Shown in pieces: positions 42,071 to 55,497 of a DNA stretch of 64,000 bases (position 1 is its first letter; every line of letters starts with the position of its first letter). The stretch covers positions 682,001 through 746,000 of the forward strand of contig CADCXA010000031.1 of the NCBI GenBank assembly GCA_902806565.1, in the 5' to 3' direction. The translations under genes were made by a program, and so were the position numbers. This DNA comes from Hypoxylon rubiginosum (Eukaryota > Ascomycota > Sordariomycetes > Xylariales > Hypoxylaceae). The notes below the pieces were generated by a model. That model worked only from the letters and a program-made list of their open reading frames with translations, was not told the origin of the DNA and ran no database searches.

Positions 42071-45000
42071 TCAAATTGCTCTGTAGGGTTTCACCGTCCA
42101 TCTATCAGCCGTGAAGACTAGCTGCCCTTCCTGTTCCAGCTTGACCGGGTCGACGTAGATCTTACAGCCGATCCCACCGGTGTAGAGATTGAAGACACGG
42201 AAGATAACATACACCGAATCGTCCGTAGTCAACTTCCGCATCTAGTAGAACAGTTAGCAAACATCGAATGTACGGATGGGAGCGGAGGGTACGGCTACCT
42301 TTTCGTGCTGCGCGTGCGACATGAAGAATGGATTGTTCCAAGGCCCGGGTGTGGCCTTAACTTCAATGTAGAACTTCGGGCGACGAGCCCGCCAGCTGCT
42401 ATGGAGGTGGCCTTTATGTACGAGGGATTCCGTTAGCGTGCCGTCCACGTCTTCGTACTCGAGATCAGAAGTCTCGATTCCCGTCCAGCCGTCCATGTCC
42501 GCGTAATCGGGATGCGCTGTCGCGTATTTCCTGATGGTGCTCTTCCAGTTGCCACGGGTGAACCCGCTGAGTGCGGGATTCAACGCGGAGAGGAGCTCGA
42601 ATACCTACGAAATCTTGTTAGAATAGGGGTCTCACAAGTCAGGGTCGTTGGAATAATTCACGAATAATTCGCCAGCCGCTCCGACCCGTCTATCGCGCTC
42701 GAACTGGGCCATACCGGCACCGAACAGGTCGTACTCATTAAAGATCTTCATGTCCGGAGCGGTGTCATTTTCTAGCGCATCCGCAAGATCGGAGAGGTCA
42801 AAAGGCTTAGTAAGGAGGCGGCTCTTCCTGGCTGCTGAAGCGACCTGCGATAGCAATCCGCGGTACTCTTGGGCTGCTATTTTCTGTCTTTCGGCAGTGG
42901 GTGTTATGAATGGGTCGGGGTACAAGTGCCCTTGTGAGAATGACGAGCGACTTCTGGTCAGTCGCGGGCCAGGAGGACTGAGAGATGTTAGGTCCGTGGC
43001 TGGTGTCTCCTGCTCAAAATATTCATATTCGCTGCTTGAAGCTCCTGACAGAGGAGAGCTGGCTCGCTCGGGAGTAACTGGTCTAACAATTTCTAGGGTA
43101 GGTTGAGGAGCAGAAGCGAACGAGTCGGTATGAATGGTTTGTTCGATATATGGGACCGCTACTTCAATGATTCCCTGCTCATCAAGGTAATGATTGACGA
43201 CTGCCACTTTGGCAAGTAGAACGGTTTCAACGAGCATTATTGCAACCGGATCGACGGTTTTGCGTTCTCCTGTTGTAGGATCTGTCATCATCCAGTGTAC
43301 GAGTCGCTTCGGAAGAAGTGACACATAGGAACCGTCTCGTAACCTTTCGTCATTTGGGACATAAATCTGCAATAGACCGTCGGCATCATCAATATGTATG
43401 TCGCCCCTGTCTACCTTTTCTGTTACCGAGGACTGGCCAACCGTGACGGAAAGAGTCGTCTTGATTCTCGGTGTCTCCCAGGTGCGTGACTTACAAAGTA
43501 GATTGTAGAAGTCTTGGCCGCTTTGTTGGATCTTGGGACTCTGAAACTGGGTAGCGATGCTGGTAAACACCTTGTTAGCTAATGAGAATACGTATAACAT
43601 GGAATGGGCTGTGGTACCGGTACAGCCCGTAGGCTTTTCTTCTGACATCTTGCGAGACATCTGATATAGGAAGCTTGTTGCTCGAATCTAGAGTAGAGGT
43701 TTCTTTAACCAATCGCGATAAGTATTGCTCTTCCAAACCTGCCCATTTTATAAACGGTTTCAGCTGGCAAACTTCCTGGACGGTAAAATCGAGTACTATA
43801 ACCCTATCGGAGAAGATCGGATCAAGTGCTTTGCGATCAAGAATAGCAAACTCAGAATCAAACAGTCGTAGGTACTTTGAATCGCCGAATCGGAGGGGCA
43901 ATGGGGGCAACTTTGAGAATTTCGGGGATTCATTCTCAAGCAAGGCGTTCAAGTTCCAAATGAGATCTTTTACATGCTCTATACTAGCATCGGCAGGGTT
44001 GAGTTCGAGCAATTCGCTGTAGATAAGATTGGCGTCAAGTCCACGCACCCCGAGAACGTCAACGAAGAATTTCTCAAACTCGGGATCATAGGCGTCACTC
44101 AGGTTGACTTTTCCGCGAATCGCCGTGGAGGTCGACGACCACAAACACTGAGACGATGTATACCACTTTTCATTCGCAAGTAGTAAACCATCATTACTAT
44201 TGTCGAACGCATTTCTGCCGTAGGTACCTTATATTAGTTCTTCTCCATTCAAACTAATCTCAAATAGAAGTCAGACTTACTTTAGATCTTTGGTAGAATC
44301 TCCCGATAACTTCATTTCCCTGAGATGTTCATACATCTGCAGTGCTGTTTGGAAATCGCATCCTGATACCTTCAAATTCTTAAGCTCATCCACTATGTGC
44401 TCCCAGGAGCACCTCGGAATACCTAGAGTGCTATGAAAAAATTGCCTTAAAGCAATAAAATGGGTAATCTCCGACTTCGGAAACGCGCTGCGATATCTCG
44501 GAACAATTGGATGCTTGGTAGTCATTCCAATTGGACCGTCAAGTAGACATAAATTTGGCGCGGACCAGAAAGGGGCTACGTCCTTGTAAGACGGTACGAA
44601 TAGATACGACTGCGATTGAATGAAGTTGCTTGGTAAGAATTAGTGAGGGTACCTGAATTTAAAAGACAGGCAATACATACCGCACACGGGTGTCGTTTTC
44701 TCCTTGCACCACTGAGTTCAAATCGCGGGATTCAAACTGGATTCGCAAATAGAGATATGGAATGCGGGAAGGATCTGTAGGGTTGTCATTGTCACCTATA
44801 TTTGCCAGAATTTGGAGATAAAAATCGAGATCTAAAGTGACTCTGACTCCCAATTCCTTAAGGAAACCCCATTGCGAGGTTTGACTCGAGGTAGAGCCAA
44901 GATCAAGAAACGGAAACGTCTCGCCGTAGCGCATGAACTCATCGCGCTCGGCCAGTAGATTCGGTAGTGGCAGATATGTCTCCGAGAGAGCTACCATTCG

Positions 45001-47498
45001 GCCACCCTGGCATGGTGCTTTCAGAGCCTTGAGCTCATCGAAGTGCGTGTCAGATGTTAAAAATTTCTCATTATGATTCCAGCTGTATCTCAGGAAGCCT
45101 AGAAGCTCCGAAGGGAGATGTTCTGCAATAAATTGGCATTCTTCGGACAGAATTGACCCGGAACCAGCTGTCTCAAGAGGAGAGATGAGGTCTTTGACCA
45201 AGATTGGGTATTTATGGACGCCTAGAAGTTTTAGCCACCTTTTCCACTCTACCCGGGTTGCTTTTCTCATCTTTTCCTCGTATTTCTCATGTAGGAAGTG
45301 GATGTTTGGCCAGTTAGGGGATTTATCGGTCTTGCCTAATAATGACCAGAGTCCGTATGCGGCTGTGTCCTTAAAGTAGAACGTATGGTTTTTTAAAGGC
45401 TGTAATTTTCCGTCTGCGTCGTACAGGCACATATTGGGGTATTTAAGGACCGGAGGGTACAACTTGTGCGTGAGGTAAAGAAATCCGAGATGAGAAAGTG
45501 AAGTCTCAAGGTTAATATCGCTAGGTATGCTGTGTTCATATTTGCGTAGAATCGCGGTGCGGACTTCGACGTCTGAAAGACGCTCGATCCCCAGGATTAT
45601 GAACAGCCGGGTTCGTTCAGGTAGCCTCGTTTCTGCAGGATCAACAAGTTTATATCCAAGATCAGAAGGAATTAGATGCCCACTTGAGGTGGTCGCGACA
45701 TATACCGTACCACTGGTGGTACTGACCCATTTGCCACAGGTCAGTGGAACCAGTTCTAACTTTCTCATCCGATCGGTCCATTCTTGTGTAAACGATAAAT
45801 TCAGACACCGGGCAGCACGTTCTTGCCATTCATCGTCAGTGTTGGTCCGCCATCGGGACTTTTGAGAGAGGTCTCTCTTCACTCGTAAAAACAGGCCGTA
45901 TTGTTGCAACCCCCGAAGACCATAGTCTTTTAAAATGTCCAGGTCGCTGTTTTCATATGCGGGTGAGATATAACTGGCATCGTTACCCGGAAGGTCGTCA
46001 AATAGTGGTCTGTTGTGTTGGTCAATCTGGAGCGGTGTGAGCCTCGCAGCTTGTGATATTCGTGCTAAGATAGAAGATTCGCGCAGGATCAGTATCTCTT
46101 CATTCGAAATGCGCAGCTTGATCTTGTCCACGAGCCGCCTCCAAAATGCGTCCCATGGATAGTCTGCCAGTTTCGGTAGGTATCTCATCCACTGATACTT
46201 TAAGGTTGGATGTTGACAAAGCTCTCTCATCCCAACAATAAATGAATCAGCCAACGCATCAAGGAGTTGGATGTTTCGAGACGATGTCGTTACGATGTCT
46301 TCACGGTTGGCCAGAGTAACGAAGTCGCTATGAATCAGGAACTATCTCAATAGTTAGATTTCATCTCATCACGTTCATTCGGAGAGATCTTACATTGAAC
46401 CCAACCTGTCGCACTGGCAGAAAGGCAAAAAGCTCCTGCGGCTTGAGGACCGGTACATCGTCCTCTGAAAGAGGAAATGCGAGGACAACCGGTGCAGTGC
46501 CATATGCCCTCGAGTTTTCCTCCGTAGCAGAATAGTTCCTGTTCTCGTTTCGTGGTAAGTTCCGGGCTGTTGACTCTGTGATGTGATACTTCTGTTTTGT
46601 GGATTCCGTATTTCCGTTCTCGATGCTGATTTTCTCAAGGACCCGCCGGTTTGCTTCGCTCTGGTGAATAGATAAAGAAGTGGATGAGATTGCCTCGTCT
46701 CCGTCTCCACTGTAGACTTTCACGTCGATTCGCTTCAGCTTCTTCAGGAACAAGAGCATGGCAGGCTGCAATTCCTTCAATTGATCCAGAATGTTTTGTC
46801 GCTGAGCGGACCCGCCGCCTGCATCATCGTTGTTATGCAGAAACAACGTCATTCTGGTCAATGGCGTCGCAAGCTCTTGTGCAGGCCAGAACCATTCCGG
46901 CGAGATCATGCCGAAGCCAGAGTTCCCCTTTCGGTGTGTGAAGCTGAAGGAATAGGCGCCCGATTGTATCTCAACCTTCCACGCCACCTTGAACACTGAC
47001 TTGAACCCAATGCCCTTCTCGCCGATATAACCTTGGGCCCCTGTCTTAGAGCTCTGACCGACGTTGCAAATGGCCCGGATATTCGCCTCGTTGAATCCGT
47101 CTTCGTTGCAGTCGATGACGATTCGGTCTTTGTAGACATGAAAGGACACGTACGGTGCAGCACCCAAAGAAACAGCACGAGTGAAGTGGTTATCGTCTGC
47201 ATTTTGCAGTAGTTCGAAAATGAAACGGACGTCCTTGGAGTACAAGTTCTTCGCCAATCTTACATAGATCGATGTCAGTCAAGTTTCCATGCTTTCATTA
47301 GGAATGGGAAACGTACGTTATGACACTCGTGCCAATCATCTCATCCTTCCTGAGGAGAGCTTCTTCAACTTGGCGGCGAGTGTCAGCGTCCATCCTGGAG
47401 AGAACTTCGTCACCCAGGTAACCATGAGATCGGGCAATCTCTTGCACAAGGAGGCATGCTTGAGCCTGCCTTGAGGCATAGTCAATGGCAGGAGGCAT
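42071..47498 (-). CDS. sacsin/NO VEIN-like GHKL ATPase with C-terminal DUF3883
   Basis: Eight exons on the minus strand: 47498-47317, 47258-46394, 46341-44681, 44628-44281, 44214-43618, 43559-42662, 42604-42299, 42241-42071; 5028 nt, 1675 residues. The N-terminal Hsp90-type ATPase fold is clear: N-box FIFELLQNADDNHF, G1 CNEDGF, G2 GYIGEKGIGFKSVF, then KGNSGFGMISP. A long middle region follows (FLIHSDFVTLANREDIV, HPTLKYQWMRYLP). The C-terminus is DUF3883/NOV_C: KFYIEVKATPGPWNNPFFMS, then SVYVIFRVFN and KIYVDPVKLEQEG. This architecture is shared with plant NO VEIN and many fungal proteins; the biochemical role is unknown, possibly ATP-dependent remodelling. The exon 4 acceptor is AAG rather than a pyrimidine-AG and is the least certain junction. 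Every exon keeps phase, so the gene appears intact. Confidence 0.9.
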
Positions 47499-50315
47499 AT
47501 TGTCCAAATAAGATCAACTTCAATTTAGGTAAACTAATCTGTCGAACTACACTGTAGCAAACTCTGGGGATTCCGATACATAAATAACGGCTTGCATCCG
47601 AATGCAGAGCGAGTACGCCCGGGCAGGAAGATGGCCGTGTGAGGCTGGCCTCCATGGCTAGGCTCGTGTACGCCAGCCATTATGCGCGCGCTTCGAAGGA
47701 TAAAAAATGATATATCAAATTCAACGTCGTCCCATGTGATTTTTATACGGTCGAGGCAACAGTTCCTCCTTTCAGCCGCTGACATCCTCAAATAGACCCG
47801 AGCTGTTGGTACAAGGTTGCATTGACCTCGTCTTCAGGGTCGTGGCTGAGTGCCCAATTGTTTCAGCGTTGTGCAAACCAATTAGAGGGTTTTCAGCTAC
47901 CAACCTCGCTTCCAAACACTCACAACTCAACCACATTTTCTAAGAAAATGGTAACTCTGGGGCACGGACCAGGTTGATTATTTTCCTTATTCAGGCAAAG
48001 CTTAACTACTTTCGCGATAGCTTCTATGGGTGATGAGGATCATTGCCGCAGCCTTGTGTGGTTCGCGCCCTAGAGTTACATTTTTCTTTAGAAAATGAGA
48101 CACCGGGGTATCTGTGGGGATATAGGACTCTGAATGGTGACCTAGGGGAATTTACTCAGCCTATGGATTCAACTGTTGTAGAGCTATGTCAAAACATAGA
48201 AAAATGGTAGGCAGGCAGATTGATAGCCCGGGAGATGTTACATACCTAAAGGATGTGTTCCGGACCAACGAAAATTATCCGAGCAGACGATGGTCGCTTT
48301 GAGCGGAGGGTAGATTAGAGGAAATATTTGACCTCTACCTTAGCCAACAACCTGGGTAGCGTGTGTTGCTAGGAGGGGAGCTCCGAAATGGTCGATCTGA
48401 TAATTCAAAGTCTCTCGGTTGGAATTCATTTACCAGACATGAGCCGCCAGCGATTATGTGTATTTAGGTGATAATAGGTGATATAGGATTAAAACACTAT
48501 AACATCGGTGGCATCGCCGAATCTATAAATCTTGGCAAGTTTATTATGTTGAAACTTGATTATCTTTGTTCGCTGAAGGATCGGTTGAGAATTCCGGACC
48601 GTTTGGTCCGGATGGGAATGGCCGACCTCAATTCGAAGTGACTCGATTGGATCCAGATATAAAAGGCGATTGGCTGGGCACAATGGTTAGATGGAACCTT
48701 TGCTCTATTACATAAGACGACGCATCATATAGGACGATATGGTAACTTCGAGAAACACCAGGAGCTTGCGAAACCTGATGCCGAGTCCCATAAACGCGCC
48801 GAACAGAAAAGAAAACATGGAGTGATAATATTTCATGATACATGCGATTTTTAAATGTCTCAATAAAGAGTCATGTCATATGAACTTATGGGTGCACTCG
48901 ACAATCTAGACCAATACAAGACCCGATATCACATGTGAGCAGTATGCTGCTATATGCTAGGTACTTGGTCGAATGGGAATCTACCGTTACCAGATTGCAC
49001 ATTGGAAGCCAACACCTACACCACCTCATCTATCGGCCCTACATGAATTTTGAAATCTGTAAATGCGCTCAATTATTCAAGGTAGAATGAACAAGCGAGG
49101 CTACTTGACCATACGCAGATATACGCGTTTGTATACTGTAACTGTAAGCTCTAGGCAATCTGAAGTTCCATGCGGGCGGGCTGCAGTAATACCCCAGGTA
49201 GCCACGTTTTGTAATGTTGAATATTCAACCTCCTGGTGGCGTAATAAGATGTCTAGCAGGGCAATACGTGCTACGTGATACGTACCAACTTCAGCCTGAC
49301 AGGGCAGCGTCCAAGGAAACGACTCACCCACAGGTAACAACACGTTAACTTCGAATTCTGGTAACTCAATGTATCCGAGCTCGGGTTTCAAATAAAATAT
49401 ATCAACCAAAAGCGCAATCCTGAAACTATGGTATAATCATTTTTTCAAAGCTTATATAACTGTAAATGAAATGTTGAGAATTTAAGTTTTTCCTGGTATT
49501 GTTAGTGTAGCTGAGTCGTTTCCTCTAACGATCTGCCCGACTCCCGAAACACATGGGCGCCTTGGTGGTACCCGAAGATCCCCGCGATGCCCCGCTGAAA
49601 AAGGGAAGACAAATTACGTAGTTGGTCAAGGCGTAACGGACCAAAGCTCCCTGGCTCGCCTATGAGTGGAAGTTCTAGGCCGGCGGGGCAATTTGAGGTC
49701 CAGGTCCTGAGGGATTTCGCTGTTTTTGCATCTGTATTACATCAAATCGAAGCCGTCACCCAACCAGATTCCGCGCTTGAAGCTACATGTAGAAATGACT
49801 ACATGTAACGGTAGAGCAGTCGATATACATGTACATAGGTACTTATCCAATCCCACTCCGCCTGAAAACAGGTACATTAGCAGCTTAATCATTTAACACC
49901 CAGCTACATATCTCCGTCTTTGCTGCCCCTCCTCCGCCCTCCTTCCTATCACCAACTGACCTCTCCATCACCAGTCAATCACACGTCAAATAGACACCAG
50001 AGACTCTTTGAACGAATCATACTCGCTATTCACTACCCGTGCTACCATCTACTTGCGTTGTATTTCCTCCCTCTTTCAACTTATTAGGTTGACTGTAGGT
50101 AAACTCTGCATTGCCCCGGCTCAACATTAGGGTACACCTACCTACAAAGCTTTTCGTCTCCCAACCTTAGGAAGCTTCATAAACCCTACCTCGGATTCTA
50201 ATATCCTCTCATATCTCGCGATCGACCCCAGTACTACCAACCACTGTCCCTTAGCATCGTATCCAGCAGAACCTAGTCCTCACTGTTTTTAACGATAGTC
50301 CCAATAGTTGCCAAT
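47499..50315. other. intergenic and TPS1 upstream region
   Basis: 2.8 kb between divergent genes. No coding-like frame; small frames at 47534-47791, 48489-48843 and 49063-49409 have no resemblance to known families. The last ~400 bp (49900-50315) are pyrimidine-rich with several CCCCT/AGGGG-like elements, e.g. near 49925. These resemble stress-response elements and would suit a trehalose gene; this is inference. Confidence 0.45.
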
Positions 50316-51981
50316 ATGGCACCGACCGATGACAGCGAGTCTTCCTCCACCAGCGACCGTCGGCTGCTTCTAATTTCCAACCGTCTCCCTATCACGATAA
50401 AACGCAAAGATGAAGGCAGCTACAGCTTCTCCATGTCTTCGGGAGGCCTGGTCACTGGGCTGAGTGGTCTGAGCAAGACGACGAGCTTCCAGTGGTACGG
50501 CTGGCCTGGCCTGGAAATTCCCGAGGCCGAAGTCCCTGACGTGAAGCGACAACTAAAGGACGAGTACGGTGCCCATCCTATTTTCGTCGATGACGAGCTT
50601 GCAGACAAACACTACAATGGCTTCTCCAGTACGTCGTATACCCCCCTTTTCGCCGATGGAATAATGCACCCGCTAATTTAGATTGCGCTTCACAGATTCG
50701 ATCCTCTGGCCCCTATTCCACTACCACCCCGGCGAGATTACCTTCGACGAGAATGCTTGGGCGGCCTACAAAGAAGTCAATATGCTGTTCGCCAAGACGG
50801 TTCTAAAAGATGTTCAGGACGGCGATCTGATCTGGGTACACGACTACCATCTAATGCTTCTCCCCGAGATGCTGCGCAACGAACTAGGCGACCGAAAGGA
50901 CGTTAAAATTGGGTTCTTCCTCCATACCCCGTTCCCTAGCAGCGAAATTTACCGTATCCTACCCGTTCGCGAAGCCCTGCTCGAAGGCCTCCTGCAATGC
51001 GATTTGATCGGCTTCCATACCTACGATTACGCTCGCCATTTCCTAAGCTCCTGCTCCCGCATACTCGAAGCCCCGACTACACCAAATGGTGTCGAGTACA
51101 AAGGGAAGTTTGTGACGGTGGGGGCATTTCCCATTGGAATTGACCCGGAGAAGTTTGTCGAAGGCCTAAAGAAGCCGAAGGTGCAAGAGCGAATCGCGTC
51201 ATTGTCTCGCAAGTTTGAAGGTGTCAAGTTGATTGTGGGTGTCGATCGTCTCGACTACATCAAAGGCGTTCCGCAGAAGCTACACGCGCTCGAGGTGTTC
51301 TTGACGGAGCACCCCGAATGGATTGGCAAGATCGTGCTGGTCCAGGTGGCTGTACCCTCCAGACAGGACGTCGAAGAATACCAGAACCTCAGGGCAGTTG
51401 TCAACGAGCTTGTGGGTAGAATCAACGGCAAGTTTGGAACGGTCGAATTCATGCCTATCCACTTCTTACACCAGAGCGTCCAGTTTGACGAACTCTGTGC
51501 CTTGTACGCCGTCTCAGATGTTTGCCTCGTCAGTTCGACGCGAGATGGAATGAACCTCGTGTCCTACGAATACATCGCCACCCAACAAGAGCGCCACGGT
51601 GTGATGATCCTCTCCGAGTTCACCGGCGCCGCGCAGTCCCTCAACGGAAGCTTAATAGTGAACCCCTGGAATACGGAAGAGCTTGCGAACGCCATTCACG
51701 ACGCAGTTACCATGTCGCCCGAGATGCGCGAGGCAAATTACAGGAAGTTGGAGAGATACGTCTTTAAATACACGTCGGCGTGGTGGGGCCAAAGCTTTGT
51801 TAACGAACTGACTAAGGTCAACAGCGCCCACAGCCACGGGGTTGACAGCAAAGTCGGGCCCCATACGAGACCAGTGTTATATGATGGTGTTGGCCGAGCA
51901 TTGTCCGGCGTCTTCGAGAGTGTGAAAGCGGCTACTAGTGCGGCTGCTCCCTCCGGAAGCGCCCTGGGCTTGCTGAAGTAA
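50316..51981 (+). CDS. tps1: alpha,alpha-trehalose-phosphate synthase (UDP-forming)
   Basis: Two exons, 50316-50628 and 50696-51981, give 532 residues, close to the usual ~500 for the fungal catalytic subunit. GT20 glycosyltransferase motifs are complete: SNRLPI, the glucose-6-phosphate loop SSGGLVTGLSGL, WVHDYHLMLLPEMLR, GFFLHTPFPSSEIYR, VDRLDYIKG and the donor-site RDGMNLVSYEY. It transfers glucose from UDP-glucose to glucose-6-phosphate, the first step of trehalose synthesis in the cytosol. No phosphatase domain is fused, so it is Tps1 rather than Tps2/Tsl1. The single intron has a GTACGT donor and CACAG acceptor, restoring NGFSNSILWPLFHYHPG. The C-terminal ~40 residues are Ala/Ser-rich and poorly conserved. 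Confidence 0.97.
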
Positions 51982-52920
51982 GGTATACTTAGGCCATGTT
52001 GACTGTCCATCACACAGCCATTCAACTTCTTAATACGCTGGCGGCACTCAACTTCAATATGAAGCGCACGAATCCGGTGTTGGACATACTTACTCTGAGA
52101 CTATGGACATAGATGACGACGGGACGATGAACAAAGGGAAAGCAAACGACCAAGATGAGGTCTTGGTTTGGAGTTAGGGTAGGTATTAATGCTAGATATT
52201 GGCCACGGAGCTTGGGGGGTCCCAGTTAATAGACCTACGCTGTCATTGTAAGGAGTCCATATGATTACCATGACAGTTGACCTGATCATACTATGGTAGC
52301 TCTGAAATAACTGTGATCTCTTGGCGCATTGGGGTGGCTAACTGTACTTAAAAGTGAAATAAATATGTATTAATCTCTTCTCAGGCCGCTTCATTTTCGA
52401 CCCTCTATCGGTGCGCGGCCACAAGTTATTCGAGCAATTCTGAGACTGAGTGCCATGACACTGGACTTGTTGAACCCTGAATGCATTTCACGCTCTTAAA
52501 CCGGCCATAAAGAAGGATTCATGCTGCGACTTCGTTCATCCAAAACTACAGTTGTGGAATTAAGAGTATCAATGGCAGCTCTTAACTTACGGAACCAAAC
52601 CAGGGCTACTCATACAGACTTCACAACCTCACAGACATTACTGACTCCGAGCTATCCGCCAAGCCTCGTTTGGTATTGGTACGAAGGTTGAAGTATTTGC
52701 CTAGGTACTTTTTAAAAGCACCTAGCGCCTTTCCACCTTGCGAAAACATATCCCGGAGGTCGTTAGCGAGTGCTTCTGACTCATGCTCCCGCTCAAAGAC
52801 TAACGTTACCGAGCTGCTTGTTCCACAGGCTCATGGTCCGAAACATCTCCTTGGCGAAATACGAGAACCCCTATACATTGACCCAAGTATCAATATCCAG
52901 TCTCTTAGGCGTTGAAATTT
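51982..52920. other. intergenic, no gene seen
   Basis: 3-prime flank of the trehalose synthase gene. A small frame at 52670-52915 has no recognisable product. Confidence 0.5.
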
Positions 52921-52923
52921 ATA

Positions 52924-53316
52924 TCAGGGTGACCCACCATTTTTTTGTACATACCTACCCGCAGTAAAGAGACTAGCGCTAGCCACCAAGCCCCCTTGAA
53001 TGCGTCGTACGCCGGCAGCAGGGCCGGCCCGGCCCGGCTGAACCGGTGCGGGGATAACCTCGTCGTCCGTCCACGGGTAGCCGTCAGTCCACGCCGCCAG
53101 CTTCTCATACATCCGAGCCAGCAGCGCGACCGGGCTGGTCCTCGAGCGCGATCCCGACGGTGACGGGTCACTGCTTCTTAGATCTCGAAGTAGCCGTTCC
53201 CGGATCCCTTGATAGTAGCTCTGCGCCTTCTTCAGCCCGTCGGCCTTCGACGCGGGTGTGGAGGTTGAGGAAGTGGGCAATTGTGGTGGATGCTTTGGTG
53301 TATATTTCTCCGACAA
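52924..53316 (-). CDS. possible hypothetical protein, start unresolved
   Basis: Open frame of ~130 codons without an ATG at its beginning. It translates to a Ser/Pro-rich stretch, then RSRTSPVALLARMYEKLAAW. A second minus-strand frame over 52905-53171 is also open and reads GPALLPAYDAFKGAWWLALVSLL near the end. A third minus-strand frame (53168-53368) reads GATLALAIVGEIYTKASTTI just after a plausible acceptor (CATTTCAG). A small spliced gene with exons in different frames is possible; I cannot resolve it. Confidence 0.28.
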   Translation of the reverse strand: MSEKYTPKHPPQLPTSSTSTPASKADGLKKAQSYYQGIRERLLRDLRSSDPSPSGSRSRTSPVALLARMYEKLAAWTDGYPWTDDEVIPAPVQPGRAGPAAGVRRIQGGLVASASLFTAGRYVQKNGGSP

Positions 53317-53712
53317 TCGCCAAAGCTAAGGTGGCACCTGAAATGTTAAAATTACACCATTGCACCATTCACAATACGCCGGTAAACCGTAAACATGTCT
53401 GTCTACGCCTTCACACTCACACAAGGTTACGATTCCTTAGTTCGACAAAGCATGCTCCTAAAACATAGTGCAAATGCTCCTACATATAGTGACTCATTGC
53501 AAACTTATCTCACCAGAGACAACAGAGACGGCTATATAAATGAGCTTGTATCCCCTTCTAAGTATTTTTCCACACTTACACTTATCTTCTCGACAATTCC
53601 GCTTTGACGTCTTCCATATGCTGCTACTCTTCCCACGCCAAGATCTCATAAATCTCAGCCACATTCACATTCACATTCCCCCTCACCTCGCGGTTTTCAC
53701 CAACGGACCAAG

Positions 53713-55497
53713 ATGTTTTCAACTATAAGCCAGAAACAGAAAGCATCCTGGGCGGCTTTGCCCACAGAAATCCAGCTCTTGATCCTACAGGAACTGGTAC
53801 ATGACGACGACTGTAGCTTGGCTCAGCTGGCAACAGTATCACGTCGATGGCAATATGTTATCGAGCGCCATAACTTCGAGCGGATTAAATTGACAATATG
53901 GCGTATGCCCGAGTTTGGCTCTATGACTCGCCGCAACCGAGCACTAGTTAAAAGCATCTGGTTCTCTCTGGAACTTGAAGAGTACGATTGTCCTATGTGC
54001 GAAGGCAGAGCGGGGGACGACGGGCGTTTTCGACACGGAACGGACGATTGTACGATTATCAAAGCAATGCACGACCTATTTTGGAACTTGAGTACATGGG
54101 AGCCCAGCCAACCCCAGAAACAGAAAAAGCTGGCACTGGACATCAGTATTTACTCCCCCAGTGACTCGCAGCATCATTTCAAATATCTAACATTGGGGCC
54201 CGATGCCCCTTTACCCGACCGAAAATCAACGCCTTCGCCTTCGAACCAGCTGGATGATCCTAAACACGGATGGATTGCCGGCAAACTATCTTCTATTCCG
54301 CCACAGCAAGCTTTAGAATACGTCCATCAAGAAATCCTAGCCGAAAATTCATGCATATTCTGGAATGAAGAATATGAGAACAAATGGTGGCAAAGTTTGC
54401 CAGAAGCTCCAATCGTATCGAGTATTCTCTTCCGTTTGCAAAACCGCCGCGGTTCACGCCAACGATACTTAAGTGTATGTTTTCTCGTCCTCCGAACCTC
54501 GAGGCAATCCACTACGAGCCTTGGAGAGGCTGGTCTCCTAACGACGAGGCGGCAACAGATCAAGGCAATTGTTTGCTTCTGGAATCGCTTAACCTTACAC
54601 CCAACAACGACAGCCTGAAGAAACTTGTACTGTTCGAAAACTTTGACGAGCAGTATTCATCGCAGTTTTCGGGTAGCAGTAATGGCAATGTACAAACAAC
54701 CAATCTGCGAACACCTAATCGGTCGGTGGGTCGAGCAGTTGCAAAAGCCAGTCTCAGATTGCAGCATCTTTCTGCATCGTTTATCATTGAAGCTGGCCAC
54801 TTTATTAGCGCTGCGGAAACAGAGCCAGCATGGAATTGGCCACATCTCCGGTCACTAACACTGACCTCACGACTTTTGAATGTCCAAGGAGATCGGAGCA
54901 TAATGAATCAAATATTGCTAAAAGCGGCATTGATAGCTTTAAAAATGCCCAGGCTCGAAACGTTGGAAATCTGGAATGGACAAGTAGGATCGGCAGCGCT
55001 TTTCCGCTATCAGATCGGCGACTATAGAGCAGTTCTAAGCTGGAAAGCCAATTGGGAACATGCCTACTATACCGTCCTGTGTTACGAAAGCTTGGGAAGC
55101 GGTAGCACATGCCCTTGGCAAACCCGGCTCCCTGTCACTATTGGAATACTCGGTCGACGACACGATTCGCATCAATTCACACGCTGATGCGATCAATTAT
55201 CTCGAACTGTTCAAGGTCCTCCGCCCCATTTCGCTACAGCAAATCCTAGCAGCCCATACAGCACGAGACGAGGGCCTACCTCAGGGGCTTGGGCTTGGGC
55301 ATGGGCTTGCCGCCCCACGTCCTACTGCTGGACATCCCAATGCCAATGCAACGCATCAGAAATCCTCATTTTCTGGGAAGCAATGGGCAAGAGCTTTGGC
55401 ATACTATAACAGGATCAGGGACCAGTATTACTCCTTACCCTGCCGAGAAGATTACTTCGTAAACGAATTCGACCCTTTGCGGCGCCCGGATCACTAA
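53713..55497 (+). pseudogene. F-box protein gene with two compensating frameshifts
   Basis: An N-terminal F-box (SWAALPTEIQLLILQELV, then LATVSRRWQYVIE) begins at the ATG at 53713. Family-like sequence continues in that frame to about SSILFRLQNRR (~54445). It then passes to another frame (RFTPTILKCMFSRPPNLEA, IHYEPWRGW, KKLVLFENFDEQY, PRLETLEIWNGQVGSAALFR) until ~55075, and returns to the first frame (VTKAWEAVAHALGKP, then IRINSHADAINYLELFKVL) to the stop at 55497. The whole span is 1785 bp, 595 codons, so the shifts cancel. No splice pair of workable length explains either jump; GTATGT at 54475 has no in-phase acceptor that keeps the conserved block. Either a recently broken gene or two assembly indels. 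F-box proteins recruit substrates to SCF ubiquitin ligases. Confidence 0.7.

Noticed and set aside
53395..53607. 70-codon plus-strand frame starting with ATG
   Set aside because: Lies in the F-box gene leader, no recognisable product, composition not coding-like.
54475..54480. GTATGT read as an intron donor explaining the F-box frame change
   Set aside because: The only nearby in-phase AG would give a 29-bp intron; longer options are out of phase or remove the family-conserved IHYEPWRGW block.
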